DNA of 64,000 nt from Schistocerca nitens (Eukaryota > Arthropoda > Insecta > Orthoptera > Acrididae). The position numbers and the translations under genes are program-made. The notes under the pieces are model-generated. The model saw nothing but the letters and a program-made list of their open reading frames with translations, was not told where the DNA came from and searched no databases. The stretch covers positions 533,779,383-533,843,382 of the forward strand of contig NC_064621.1 of assembly GCF_023898315.1 (NCBI RefSeq). Reading direction: 5' to 3'. Below, one piece after another: positions 1 to 10,965 of this stretch. Positions within the stretch are counted from its first letter, which is position 1. Every line of letters starts with the position of its first letter.

Positions 1-916
1 CCAGGTGCCTTGCATATTGCTATGAAATGACGCCTATCTTTAGTTCCTATAAGTGAAAAATGCGGACGAAAATTAAAAACTGTTAGCATATCACCTGGCT
101 TCAGTTTACTTCCGACACCAAAGGCCAACTGTTGAAATTGTCAGCCGAAAAGTTAAGTTCGGTTGTTTGCGTGAAAATTCTTCCTTTTCTACAGAGGGAA
201 ACGCATTAACAATATTGGTGAACACGCAAAATGAAGGCAGAAAGTCCATATGATGGAAGGATAAAACTGACAGAAAATATAAAATGTTCGGACTTGTACA
301 TTTATGAAACCAATGTACAATTATCTTTATCAAGAAATTCGTGACTTTCGTATACAATTGTTTATTCTTAAACGTAAGACCACTCGTATCCGCTCGTAAA
401 TGGTATCGCTGTGTAGTTTCAGCCTACAGTTGAATTACTTGAGCTCGTAGTTTAAAGCTGCTTTACGGACGGAGCGAATCCTTTCACATATCTTCCCGCG
501 TAAGTACTTGCTGCTCAAGACTTCATCATCATCCTAATCAAAAAACCTTCGCTGTAACTACCATAATGAAGGAAAATTAACTTTTACTTCGTGAGACTCC
601 TGTAACCGTTATCCATCCGTCAGCCAATGGAGATGTAGGTTTCAACATTGGAACTCATGTGCTGTTTATCTCATCTATGGTCTAAAGACCGTTTTACAGG
701 AGCTACTCTCTGGTAAAAATCGACTACTCGTGGTGCGTACGCGTCACGTGCCTGCGTGTAAATCAGCAGTCAACCACGTCGCGAATAGATTAGTGTCATT
801 AATGATCAGTTGACTGTACGGAGTATACAGTTCTGAAATCTTGGATATGCTGAAGACTGAGCAAGCGTAGATGCGGGGGACTGTGGTGGTGTCTCTCAGT
901 ATCGGAAGTTAACCTG
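1..916. other. No recognisable gene
   Basis: AT-rich sequence with only short open frames that resemble nothing I know and show no splice or repeat context. I see no tRNA-like box, terminal repeat or coding bias here. Confidence 0.5.
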
Positions 917-2100
917 CACTATCCGATAAAGATTACTTGAGGCCAGTTAGTGAGCATTAACACATGGGTGTAACAACACTTCGTCTTTATGATGGCTTGA
1001 CCTCTGATGGCACCACTTTCAGTGAAGTTTCTGAATGTCTGCGGAGGAATGGCAACCCAGTCTTCCTCAAGAGCCAAAATCAGTGTAGGTAGTGATGTTG
1101 GACACTGGGGTCTGGAGCGAATTTGATTTTCTAACTCATCCCAAAGGTGTTTCACTGGGTTCAGTTTGGGACTCTGGGGAAGCCATTCCGTTTCAGGAAT
1201 GTAATTGTCCACCAACCATTGCCTCACAGATGCTGCTTCATGGCAGGGTGCATTTTCATGCTGATAGAAACAATGATCGTCTTCTAACTGTAGCTCTAGT
1301 GTACAAAGTACATAATGATGTAAAATGCGTTTATATCCTTCCCCATTAGCGTTTTATTAAGTACAATAAGGGGGCCACACCCTAACCACGTAAAACGCCC
1401 CCATACCGAAACACAGCCTCTTCCGTACCTCAGTGTTTGCACTACTCGCGACGGCGGGAAACTTCTCCAGGCATCCGCCAAACCCAAACCCTCCCATCGG
1501 ATTGCCACAGGGTATAGCGTCATTCATCACTCCAGATCATTCGCTTCTTTTCATCCACAGTGCAGTGTAGTTTTTCTTTAGACAACTTCTTCAAGCATCG
1601 TCGGAATTGATTACAGAAACGTCTGGTTTATGAGGAGGTGCTCGCCCTTTGTAACCATTCCTTTTAACTCCCTACGAACAGTCATTGTCCTGGTTGGACT
1701 GTAGATATCACTGTGGAACTCACGAGCTATTTCTTTTGCTGATTTCATGACATTTTTTACAGCCACTCTCAGCAACACTCGACGGGCAATACACGAGATC
1801 CGCCTGTCTTATTGTGGCTGTGGTTGTTCTTCCGCATTTCCACTCTACAGTCACATCACCAAGAGCTTCGGCAGCTTTAGAAAAGTTGAAAGGTCCGTGA
1901 TGAATTTGTTACTCAGAAGCCATCCAATGACTAATCCACATTCGAAGCCACGAACTTTCCCGATCCACCCATTGTTGTTGCCTCTTTCCTGACAACGCAA
2001 TAGTTCCCGTCTCCTTTTATACTGGCGGGTCCACCTCTCGTGACATCTAGCCATCAATTTCTAATTACCCGGTTGTGTTCGGATACTTTTGATCAGGTAG
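917..2100 (-). mobile_element. Degenerate Tc1-like DNA transposon
   Basis: The two ends are imperfect inverted repeats: cactatccgataaag at 917 and the reverse complement of actacctgatcaaaag ending near 2100. Between them the minus strand carries pieces of a DDE transposase in several frames. The recruitment-helix remnant (GWLLSNKFITDLSTFLKLPK) lies near 1860-1920, a central block SVWGRFTWLGCGPLIVLN near 1360-1420, and a C-terminal block PQSPKLNPVKHLWDELENQI near 1120-1180, which corresponds to the family's SPDLNPIEHLWD motif. Frameshifts and stops make it non-functional. At about 1.18 kb it is slightly short for Tc1 elements. Confidence 0.75.
919..2057 (-). pseudogene. Tc1-like transposase relic
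   Basis: This is the coding relic of the transposon spanning 917-2100. Tc1 transposases bind the terminal inverted repeats and cut and paste DNA at TA sites using a DD(34)E/D triad. Only fragments survive in three frames: the N-terminal helix-turn-helix, the VWG core and the NPIE-like C-terminal motif in which I-E is replaced by V-K. No continuous reading frame remains, so it is a molecular fossil. Confidence 0.7.
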
Positions 2101-3109
2101 TATGCCTTGACAACACTTTGCTGCGTCAGATTGTCAAAGAGTTTAACAGCTGCATATCTCACCCCATTCCGTGCTACAGTAGTTCACTAAATGGCAATGC
2201 AGATCATTTTTTTCTTCTATTGTTGTACTGGTGAGTATCTCTGCCACGATAGAACTCAGCTGGATTGTTGCTAACAAATTTCATAAGTGAATAGAAGTAT
2301 TGTGAGTCTATAGTTAATATTTCCAGCTGCTTAGAGAGATGGGTGCAAGATGTACGAGCGCGAAACCCACAAATAATTGTGCCTACTTTCTTCGTGCAAT
2401 GAATATTTTTTGGTTAAATCAGGAGCTACTCCAGAATATTATCCCGCAAGACATCAGTTAATGAAAGTATATTTACTTAATGATTCTGTACCACCAAAAT
2501 CGGTAATTTTTCATCTACGTATATGTTCACCTGAGAACTAAGAACTTTCTACCCTTTTTTTTCATTTATTGCTCTGGCATACTAGGTTGGCAAAACGTGG
2601 GGTACCTTTGACATGAATGAGCTGCGTTCTTTCAAAGTTCAAAGTTTACTCATTTGAGCAAAACCAATTGGTAACTTTCATAAAGCAATCATTCACTATT
2701 TTCACTAATGATGTCTCTTTGTTCGGCTTCACAACAATGCCTGTATCCTCTGCAAAATTGACTAAATCTGCTTCCTGATTCAATTTTAAATGGTAGATCT
2801 TTAACATCAAGGAAGAGCATTAGAGGCTCAATAGTCGAACCCTGTCAGATGATGAACTAAGAAAATTTGTGAGACATTAGTATTACGCATTAGCAGTCAC
2901 GTTGTTTATCTTATTAATCCCAACTCTGTGTTTTGTGAGTAATGTTTGATTGTGTAGTACTAAATATTCAGGAATAATATACCAGGGATGCTGCAGTGTA
3001 CGCACTTGCCACAAGCAAGCGACTGAGATACGAAAGTTGCTGGTGTAAAAGCTCGCTAGCACCATCTGTGGACGTCGCGCCTGTACCACGTAGAACAAAC
3101 ACATGCTTT
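2101..3109. other. No recognisable gene
   Basis: AT-rich sequence between the Tc1 relic and the LINE fragment. Only short open frames without recognisable motifs are present, and I see no repeat family here. Confidence 0.45.
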
Positions 3110-3567
3110 CCCTGTGGTAAATGGATTATATGACCCTGATGCACAACTGATTAACTTACAAAACCTAACAGGGCGTACGCTTCAGAAACCATTAAGTAAA
3201 AGTGTGAGGGTGCTCAACCTGGTATCTATAAATCACTTCAGAGAAAGTTTAGGAAATGTAAACTGGGAAGATGTATATAATGAGCCAAATGCTACAGTTT
3301 CACTGTCCACATAATAGAGTCTTTAAACAGTAAAATGTCAGCAGCAGGAATATTATGTGACTTATCCAAAGCATTTGATTGTGTGAACCATGACATTATG
3401 TTAAAGAAATTACAATTCTATGGTATAAATGGAACAGCATATGAGTAGTTAAAGTCATATCTAAAGAACAGGAAGCAAAATGTCTCTTTATATGCTTCAA
3501 GTGATTCAAAGGAGCTTGCCACTTCATCTAACTGGGGTGAAATTACATTAGGTGTTCCACAAGGTTC

Positions 3568-3757
3568 TCGCTTCCCACGCCCGGGTTCCCGGGTTCGATT
3601 CCCGGCGGGGTCAGGGATATTCTCTGCCTCGTGATGGCTGGGTGTTGTGTGCTGTCCTTAGGTTAGTTAGGTTTCAGTAGTTCTAAGTTCTAGGGGACTG
3701 ATGACCGTAGCAGTTAAGTCCCATAGTGCTCAGAGCCATCTGAACCATTTGAATTTT
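3568..3757 (+). mobile_element. SINE, type-2 tRNA-like head (5' truncated)
   Basis: A 5'-truncated tRNA-derived SINE. It begins within the head (tcgcttcccacgcccgggtt), has a pol III B-box-like gggttcgattcccgg, then the common core ctgtccttaggttagttagg and the tail agtgctcagagccatctgaa. It is flanked by a perfect 14-bp target-site duplication, gttccacaaggttc, at 3554-3567 and 3758-3771. Removing the SINE and one copy restores the VPQGS motif of the host LINE. Confidence 0.93.
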
Positions 3758-4075
3758 GTTCCACAAGGTTCCATCATGGGTTCCCTCCTGTTCTTGATAT
3801 ATGTGAATGACCTCCCTTCTTATGTGAAACAAGATGCTGAACTGACACTGTTTGCTGATGATACAAGCATAATTATAAATCCAGTAAAAAAAAGGTCGAT
3901 AGAAAATGATACAAATAAGGTCTTTGGAAAAGTTGTTAATTGGTTTTCTGCGAATGGGCTTGCTCTGAACTTAGAAAAAACACAGTACATCCAATTTTCT
4001 GTGTGCAAAAAGTATAATTCCTTCAATAAACATAACACATCAGAAGAAGTCAGTAGCCGGGGTAGAGCATACTAA
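3701..4075 (+). pseudogene. CR1-like reverse transcriptase fragment
   Basis: From about 3758 the frame encodes RT palm sequence: VPQGSIMGSLLFLIYVNDL, then LFADDTSIII, which is the FADD form of the YxDD catalytic box, then NWFSANGLALNLEKTQYIQF. The first ~19 residues of this open frame come from the adjoining SINE, not from the LINE. RT copies element RNA into DNA at the nicked target. The fragment is truncated by a frameshift near 4060 (normally KVEYTKFLGV), so it has no activity. Confidence 0.85.
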
Positions 4076-4213
4076 GTTTTTGGGTGTACATATAGATGAG
4101 AATCTTAATTGGAAAATTCGTATTTTGGGTCTCCTAAAGCGACTACGTTCAGCAACTTTTGCAATCAGAATAATTGCCAATTCTGAGGATGTAGAAATTA
4201 GTAAGTTAACATA

Positions 4214-5618
4214 CACTACTGGCCATTAAAACTGCTACACCAAGAAGAAATGCAGATGATTAACAGATATTCATTGGACAAATATATTATATTTGAACTG
4301 ACATGTGATTACATTTTCACGCAATTTGGGTGCATAGATCCTGAGAAATCAGTACCCAGAACAACCACCTCTGGCCGTAATAACGGCCTTGATACGCCTG
4401 GGCATTCAGTCAAACAGAGCTTCGATGGAGCGCACAGGTACAGCTGCCCATGCAGCTTCAACATGATACCACAGTTCATCAAGAGTAGTGACTGGCGTAT
4501 TGTGACGAGCCAGTTGCTCGGCCACCATTAACCAGACGTTTTCAATTGTGAGAGATCTGGAGAATGTGCTGGCCAGGGCAGCAGTCGAGCATTTTCTGTA
4601 TCCAGAAAGGCCCGTATAGGACCTACAACATGCGGTCGTGCATTATCCTGCTGAAATGTAGGGTTTCGCAGAGATCGAATGAAGGTTAGAGCCACGGGTC
4701 GTAACACATCTGAAATGTAACGTCCACTGTTCAAAGTGCCGTCAATGCGAACAAGAGATGACCGAGACGTGTAACCAATGGCACCCCATACCATCACGCC
4801 AGGTGATACGCCAGCATGTCGATGACGAATACACGCTTCCAATGTGCGTTCACCGCGATATCGCCAAACACGGATGCGACCATCATGATGCTGTAAACAG
4901 AACCTGGATTCATCTAAAAAAATGACTTTTTGCCATTCGTGCACACAGGTTCGTCGTTGAGTACACCATCGCAGGCGCTCCTGTCTGTGTGCAGCGTCAA
5001 GGGTAACCGCAGCCATGGTCTCCGAGCTGATAGTCCATGATGCTGCAAACGTCGTCGAACTGTTCGTGCAGATGGTTGTTGTCTTGCAAACGTCCCCATC
5101 TGCTGATTCGGGCATCGAGACATGGCTGTACGATCCGTTACAGCCATGCAGGTAAGATGCCTGTCATCTCGACTGCTAGAGATACGAGGCCGTTGAGATC
5201 CAGCACGGCATTCCGTATTACTCGCCTGAACCCACCGATTCCATATTCTGCTAACGGTCATTGGATCTCGACCAACGCGAGCAGCAATGTCACGATACCA
5301 TAAACCGCAATCGCGATAGGCTACAATCCGACCTTTATCAAAGTGGGAAACGTGATGATACGCATTTCTCCTCCTTTCACGAGGCATCACAACAACGTTT
5401 CACCAGGCAACGCCGATCAACTGCTGTTTGTGTATGAGAAATCGGTTGGAAACTTTCCTCATGTCAGCACGTTGTAGGTGTCGCCAACGGCGCCAACCTT
5501 GTGTGAATGCTCTGAAAAGCTAATCATTTGCATATCACAGCATCTTCTTCCTGTCTGTTAAATTTCGCGTCTGTAGCACGTCATCTTCGTGGTGTAGCAA
5601 TTTTAATGGTCAGTAGTG
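4214..5618 (-). mobile_element. Tc1-like DNA transposon, 1405 bp, complete ends
   Basis: The ends are inverted repeats of about 40 bp: cactactggccattaaaact at 4214 and the reverse complement of gttttaatggtcagtagtg-like sequence ending at 5618. It is flanked by TA duplications at 4212-4213 and 5619-5620, exactly as Tc1/mariner integration predicts. It interrupts the reverse transcriptase of the surrounding LINE, which reads on with AYFHS beyond it, so it is younger than that LINE. The internal transposase lies on the minus strand and is frameshifted. Confidence 0.93.
4528..5390 (-). pseudogene. Tc1-like transposase, frameshifted
   Basis: Starts with MMPRERRRNAYHHVSHFDKG at 5390. The N-terminal part has two helix-turn-helix regions (HFDKGRIVAYRDCGLWYRDI; RVGRDPMTVSRIWNRW), as expected for terminal-repeat binding. 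A frameshift near 5100 moves the reading frame. The catalytic half then shows KVIFLDESRFCL (first Asp), GVMVWGAIGYTSRS, and FQQDNARPHV (second Asp). A one-base deletion near 4545 converts the following SPDLSPIENVW-type motif into SPDLSQLKTSG and removes the third acidic residue and C-terminus. Two frameshifts therefore inactivate it, although each domain is well preserved. Confidence 0.88.
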
Positions 5619-6119
5619 TACTTTGCATACTTCCACTCTCTGATGTCATACAGAATAATATTCTGGGGCAACTCAACACTTAGGCAAAAGGTATTCACTG
5701 CTCAATAGAAAGTAGCTAGAATAAAGTGTGGGGTTCATAGTCGCACATCTTGTAGGCATCTGTTTAAAAGGTTAGGAATTCTTACAACTGCTTCATAGTA
5801 CATTTACTCAGTAATGAAATTTTTTTCTCAACAACATGGACCAGTTTAACATCAACAGCGACATTCACGATTACAATTCCAGAAAAAAGAAAGACCTTCA
5901 CTATACTTTGCTTAACCTATCTTTGGCACAGAAAGGGGTAAAGTATGCTGCTATAAAACTTTTTGATAAATTACCAGATGAAATAAAATGTCTGACAGAC
6001 AGCAGTAATAGTTTCAAAAACAAATTGAAATCATACCTCCTTCACAACTCATTCTATATGAAACGGCCCCTTAGAAAAATTAATTAATTACTGTGCTGAT
6101 AAAAGTCTTACATTATTTG

Positions 6120-6456
6120 ATTTTCAAACAGCTGAGCAGAACTGAACGTACTCAGACATTTCGCTCTTTACCTATTCTGATCAACAGTAAACTGACACAC
6201 AATATTTTTAGCGCAACGCAATCTGACTTTTAATAATCCCTACAAAAGAATGCCCTGACTAACAATAACCTATACCTTTCACAAATCTCTTACCTCACAT
6301 CGTTACTCAAACTACTGCAATACAGCGAGCGCCAATACTGCCAGCTAAATAAAAGATTCAAACTACTGAAGGCACTAACTACTGATAGGCATAGTTAGCA
6401 AATGAAAGATTTTGATAGAACAAACAATGTATTTACCTTAATAGTGTTCAAAAGTC

Positions 6457-6490
<34 letters not shown>

Positions 6491-6785
6491 TTCATGACAT
6501 CCAATCCTACAAATTTCCTTTTTCTGACGGACACACGTCCAGATCGTCCGCTTTCAAAACTCTGCCATCTTTCTCTCCCCACATCCACCACTGCTGGCGG
6601 CTCACCTCCAACAGCGCAACGCTACGCGCTGTTAACAGCCGAACTGCCCAACACTACAATAGCGAATATTACAACAATGCTAACCAGCCACAGACTGCAC
6701 ACAGCACAGCCAGAGATTTTCATACAGAGCGCTACGTGGCGTTACCAATATAAAAACCTAAACAGCCTACTTACATATACCGTAG
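6120..6785. repeat. Unclassified interspersed repeat with internal (TA)n
   Basis: This stretch, from gctgagcagaactgaacg-like sequence to aacctaaacagcctacttac, resembles a repeat I recall from other orthopteran sequence. It has no coding capacity and I see no terminal repeats or target duplication. It contains a (TA)n microsatellite. Identification is by memory of the sequence only and should be treated as weak. Confidence 0.35.
6459..6487. repeat. (TA)n microsatellite
   Basis: About 14 uninterrupted TA units within the unclassified repeat. Directly visible. Confidence 0.95.
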
Positions 6786-7066
6786 ATGAATTCTTGAATA
6801 CGAGTAAATAAATCTGGAGATATAATATATGCATTTTGTGCCATTTAAGGGAATGGGGTAGATAATAGAAATATTTAGGTACAACACTATAATGTAAAAA
6901 AAAAAAAATACCTTGTTTCCTGTGCGCATTTCTTGTGCGTTTGACACGTTCCACATCATAACGGTTTTTCCGTGCTATTGATCAATGGAACACGTATCTA
7001 ACTAACTGACTAGCGATGCTGCTTGTTAGAGCCGCCGCCTGACGTGTGTTGTGGCGCTGTCCGCAG

Positions 7067-7342
7067 GCGCTGCTTTGGGCGGTGCTGCTGGCTGCGAGCG
7101 TCAGCGGCGGCCAGGAGGCGGAATGCGTGGGCGGCTGCCCGCAGGGGTCCCGGCGAGAGGGCCGCTCCCTCGACCTGCTGTCGGGACTCACTGGCTTTCT
7201 GGGCGGGGGCGACGACGAGGCCGGCGCCCCGGACCCGCTCAAGTACCCCATCTGGAAGGTCCACAAGTACCATGGCATCGACCTCCGGCCCGTGCAGGTC
7301 GTCGACGTCCGGTCGCCCTACAAGCCACCCGAGCCCAAGCAG
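7067..7342 (+). CDS. Secreted Pro-rich protein, first recognisable coding exon
   Basis: Ninety-two codons open in frame from an acceptor (gctgtccgcag ending at 7066) to a donor (cag/gtcagt at 7342/7343). It begins ALLWAVLLAASVSGG, the hydrophobic core and cleavage region of a signal peptide, but has no ATG. The in-frame codon at 7046 is GTG, so the start codon must lie in an upstream exon. After the predicted cleavage come two cysteines (ECVGGCPQG), a basic SRREGR stretch, LLSGLTGFLGGGDDE, and the motif-like block YPIWKVHKYHGIDLRPVQ. It ends PYKPPEPKQ. The exon is GC-rich in AT-rich surroundings. It joins the 14542 exon in phase 0 (PEPKQ/VYPPAYG). I do not recognise the family; an extracellular or cuticle-type role is inference. 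Confidence 0.72.
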
Positions 7343-8139
7343 GTCAGTTTCTTCAACCATCTTCACACTGATGTTGTTGCTATCACCACCCGAAGGCTGT
7401 ACTGCGGAAATCTTTTCATGTCTATAAATTGTAGTAGCTCACAAGAAAAAACCGGACAAGTGCAAGCAGGACTCGCTCTCTGAGTGTTCCTTCCGTACGA
7501 ACGTAATTCTGTATATAGGTAGTTAATCTATAGGTTTGCGAGTATCAGAATATGTAACATAAATGGCCTACCCTCTGATTTGCATTGACATAGAAGCTTA
7601 AATTTTTTACGTGGCCAAGGGACCGTAGACTTTAGTATCGGACGTAAATTTTAACTTTCTATCTGTTAGCGCCGACCCAGAAAGAACTGTTGACGATGTT
7701 GTCTCCCTCAACAGACATGGTGTTTTACAGCAAACTTCGCAGCATCCGATCCATAGACTGGACTCAATACTGAGAGACTTTTTCTTGAATTTATTTTTTT
7801 TATTTTCTCGCGAAAAGATTAAAAGATGTGACAAACAGTTTCCGTTGCCTACTACTGCAGTACGTAAAGCGTTACTGTTGTATTTCTGTACGAGTAAAAC
7901 ATAGTGCCTCAGTATTAATGACAACTGAAACAAAAAATTTTCTTACTGGCCCTTAGAACCAGTCAGTTTCCTGGTTCTAATAAATTCTGTATTTGCTAAT
8001 AATTTCTAATATTTGCCTCATTAATCTACGGTTCTAAATACCTAGTCAATTTTTTAGATATAAATAAGTTGTGTACGAAAAGAGGTACATCTACATCTAC
8101 AAGCACACTCCATAAGCATTGTATTGTGCGTGGCGGAGG

Positions 8140-8538
8140 TTACATTGCACCATCACTGGTTGTTTTGTTTCTTGTTCCCCTCGCAAAAAGAGTGAGGGAA
8201 GAACGACTATCTATTTGCTTTCGTACAAGCTCTAATTTCTCTTGTCTATCTTCGCACTCCTTACGTGAAATGTACGTTGGCGGCAGCAGGATCGTTCCGC
8301 AGTCAGCCTCAACTGCCGGTTCTCTAAATTTTCTCAACGGTGCTTCGCGAAAAGAATGTCGCCTTCCCTCCAGGGATTCCCACTTGACTTCACGAAGCAT
8401 GTCGGTAGTACTCGCGTGTTGATCGAACCTACCAGTAGGAAACCTAATAACTCGTCTCTGAATTGCTTCGACGTCTTTCTTTAACCCTGCCTCGTGGGGA
8501 TCCCAAATACCTGAGCAGCACCCAAGAATGGGTCGCAC
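8140..8538 (-). pseudogene. LINE reverse transcriptase C-terminal fragment
   Basis: A 132-residue open piece beginning RPILGCCSGIWDPHEAG and continuing through IQRRVIRFPTGRF and ILLPPTYISRKECEDRQEKL, which is the post-RT C-terminal region of the (tagatg)n-tailed LINE family. The intact-looking copy at 19.9-21.1 kb has RPILEYCSSVWDPYQIGL at the same place. It lacks the catalytic palm and is a relic. Confidence 0.8.
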
Positions 8539-8990
8539 TAGTCTTTTATGTGCTGTTTCCTATAGACGAGTTACACTTCCTAAAATTCTCCCAATAAACC
8601 GTCGTCGACCATTAGCCTTCCCTACTACCGATCTTACGTGCTAGATCCATTTCATATCGCTTTGAAGAGTTACGCCTAGGTATTTCATCGACGCTGCTGT
8701 GCCAAGCAGCACACAACCAATACTGTACTCAAATATAACACAGTTGTTTTTCCTACTTCTCTGCATTAAATTAGGTTTTTCTACATTCAGGGCTAGCTGC
8801 CATTCACGACACGAAATATTAATTCTGTCTGAGTCCATGTCATCCTGTATCTTCCTACAGTCAGAGAACGACGACAACTCATACGCTACAGCATCATCAG
8901 CAAAAGACCATAATTTGCTGCTAACTCTGTCAGATCGATTTTTATATAGAGAATAAGAGGGATTATATCACACTATCCTGGGGTACTCCT

Positions 8991-9802
8991 TTACTTATTT
9001 ATTTAGCGTATGATACATAACAATCACAATAACATATAAAACACAGTACCACACACATTAAAATACAGTTTAGATCTTTATACCTAAGCCATTGATCCAA
9101 TCAACCACTTCGGAAGTTACCAGGTTAGAATCCACTAGACTTCCAGGGAAGGCACGGAGTGGGCAGTCCACTGCTATATGCCTCATTGTTAGCGGAACGT
9201 CAGCACAGTCACAGTATGGGGTGTCCACCCAACCCCATTTATAAAGAATCGAAGCACTTCTTCCCACACCACATCTGAAACGGATAAGCCTGCTCCAAAG
9301 GTGTCTTGGCAAGCCCAAACCATTGAGTCTTACTGTTATATCTTCAACTTTCGAGATACCCTGTAGAGCAGAAGATGTCCATTCTTTCCGCCAGCTGTCT
9401 TTGGGGTCGAAATGGTTGCTTAACAATTCCATGGCCGTTTTACATGCCGGTTTACAGGACTTCAACCTGGATCACATCTTCGTGAATTGGGAGTGACGAG
9501 TTATTCAGTACTGTTGACCACAGATGACCAAGATGTTTTGACTTCTGATGTGAGGAGGTGGTATTTTACACAACACCGGCAGCCATTGGACTGGAGTAGC
9601 AAGCAATGTTCCAAATATGATACGCATAGTGTGACGAAATTGAACGTCCACAAGGTGAGTATGGCAGCTATTAAGCCAAACTGCAAAGCAGTACTCTGCT
9701 GAGGAATAGACGAGTGCTAGAGCAGATGTTCTCAATGCGTTGGCGTCAGCTCCTCATGATGTACCAGCTAGACGCTGAAGAAGGTTATTACGGCTCTAAA
9801 AT
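8991..9802 (-). mobile_element. 5'-truncated Jockey/I-like LINE nested in another LINE
   Basis: An 812-bp insertion flanked by a perfect 12-bp duplication, tggggtactcct, at 8979-8990 and 9803-9814. Minus-strand coding includes AEYCFAVWLNSCHTHLVDVQ (near 9690), LNGLGLPRHLWSRLIRFRCG (near 9300) and the post-RT zinc-knuckle-like YCDCADVPLTMRHIAVDCP (9170-9240), which is typical of Jockey/I-group LINE ORF2 C-termini. The surrounding LINE resumes on either side, so this element inserted later. Confidence 0.88.
9070..9465 (-). pseudogene. LINE ORF2 C-terminal domain with CCHC-like knuckle
   Basis: A 131-residue piece of the nested LINE. It encodes the region after the reverse transcriptase, including GVGRSASILYKWGWVDTPYC and the Cys-x-Cys...His...Cys cluster (CDCADVPLTMRHIAVDC) thought to bind template RNA or DNA in this group. 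A frameshift separates it from the preceding WLNSCHTH region. It is 5' truncated and non-functional. Confidence 0.8.
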
Positions 9803-10131
9803 TGGGGTACTCCTGAGGATTCCCATCTCTCTGACGAAGACTTGCCGCCGAGGATAACGTACTGGGTTCTATTGCTTATGAAGTCTTCGAGCCGCTGCAG
9901 TAGGGTACTGTGTCAAACGCTTTCCCGACATCTCGTTATATGGACTCTGCATGTCGCCCAGCGACCATGGTTCGCAGGATACCGTGCGAGAAAAGAGCAA
10001 ACTGAGTTTCACACGAGCGATGCTTTGTAAATCCGCGCTGATCTCTGGACAAAAGCTTATTTGTCTAAAAGAAATTTATTACATTCTAACGCAGTGCTCA
10101 GCAATTGTACAGCATACCGATGTTAAGGATA

Positions 10132-10342
10132 AAATGAAATGATCGTATGGCATGTATTGGCCGGGATATCCCCTTCGGGATTCGGCCGCCGTATTGTAAA
10201 TCCTTTTTAGTTGACGCCACTTCGGCGACTTGCGTGTCAATGATGATGAAAGACACACAAGACCCAGTCCCCTGCCGGGAATCGAACCCGGGCCCCCTTG
10301 TGTGGTAGACGGTAACGCTACCCGCTGCGCTACAGAGGCGGA
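10132..10342 (-). mobile_element. tRNA-derived SINE (third head type)
   Basis: The minus strand reads a tRNA-like 5' block (tccgcctctgtagcgcagcg; gggttcgattcccgg with A- and B-box character) followed by a short body. It is flanked by a 14-bp duplication, cgatgttaaggata, at 10118-10131 and 10343-10356. It lies in the N-terminal RT region of the surrounding LINE. Confidence 0.88.
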
Positions 10343-10639
10343 CGATGTTAAGGATATTCCTCTGTAATGACGCGGGCCCGTTCTTTTTCCTTTCTTACAA
10401 GCGGCAGTCATCTGCGCTTTTCTCCAGTCGCTTGTGACTTGCGCTGGGCTAGAGATTCGCGGTAAGCTAAGTAGGGGGCCACTGCCACAGGATACTCTCT
10501 GCAAAAGCAAACTGAGATTCCATCCGGACCTGGCGACTTGTTTTCAGCTCTTTCAGTTTTTATTTGATTCTTCTCACAAATGAGAGATTCGGCACTTAGA
10601 GCGTAGTTACATGTCCGTTTGACTCACGGAAAGCGTCGT

Positions 10640-10965
10640 GGAAATGTTGGAAACCAAAAGCTGACACATGCTTGAAGATAGATGTCACCTATCCCGCGAA
10701 AGCACCTCTACATAGCTTCAAGAGCCAGTGTTACACGAAGAAAGTAAGAATATACTACAACCCCCTACGTGTCGCTCACGTAGGCAACGCGAAGACACGT
10801 TCAGACTAATTGCAGCGCTCACAGAAACCTTACTTCTTCCTGCGGTCCATATGCAAATGGAATGCTGTGAGACTCTAGTAGCCCCTGTGTGGTACAATAA
10901 CGAGTACCCTCAGCCATGCACTTCACAGTGGTTTGCAGAGTATCAATATAGACGTAGAATTCGTA
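10640..10965 (+). mobile_element. 3' end of a (tagatg)n-tailed LINE
   Basis: The sequence from gaaagcgtcgtggaaatg through actacaaccccctacgtgtcgc to gcagagtatcaatatagacg matches the 3' terminal part of LINEs seen again at 18.24-18.42 kb and 47.16-47.69 kb. It encodes only degraded C-terminal ORF2 sequence. It is on the opposite strand to the LINE immediately before it. Confidence 0.65.

Larger units (their letters stand above)
3110..6090 (+). mobile_element. CR1-like LINE fragment, split by a SINE and a Tc1 element
   Basis: Plus-strand remains of the same LINE family as the long minus-strand copy at 55.7-60.9 kb. A linker piece (NGLYDPDAQL; NHFRESLGNVNWEDVYNEP) at 3114-3300 matches the segment after the endonuclease domain. 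Reverse transcriptase follows abruptly with CDLSKAFDCVNHDI near 3357-3400, so roughly the first third of the RT was deleted. A SINE sits at 3568-3757 inside the VPQGS motif. RT resumes with GSLLFLIYVNDLP and LFADDTS (3781-3880), continues to about 4211, is interrupted by the Tc1 element at 4214-5618, and resumes in AYFHS/IFWGNS. A final 83-residue tail piece (YNSRKKKDLHY) lies at 5836-6087. Stops and frameshifts throughout make it dead. Confidence 0.85.
8087..10600 (-). mobile_element. CR1/L2-type LINE, minus strand, split by nested insertions
   Basis: Its 3' end is at 8087 with a (tagatg)n tail read on the minus strand. The C-terminal RT region RPILGCCSGIWDPHEAGLK lies at 8440-8538, the YLGVTLQSDMKW region at 8641-8720 and FADDAVAY-like sequence near 8890. 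Upstream pieces appear beyond the insertions: GKAFDTVPYC near 9930, GFTKHRSCETQFALF near 9990-10030, and NKSPGPDGIS near 10500-10545. It is the same family as the LINE at 19.8-21.1 kb. It is interrupted by another LINE (8991-9802) and a SINE (10132-10342), both with target duplications. Multiple frameshifts make it dead. Confidence 0.85.

Noticed and set aside
7010..7366. Overlapping frames on both strands around the small exon
   Set aside because: Composition-driven shadows. The frame with a signal-peptide core and a phase matching the next exon was preferred.
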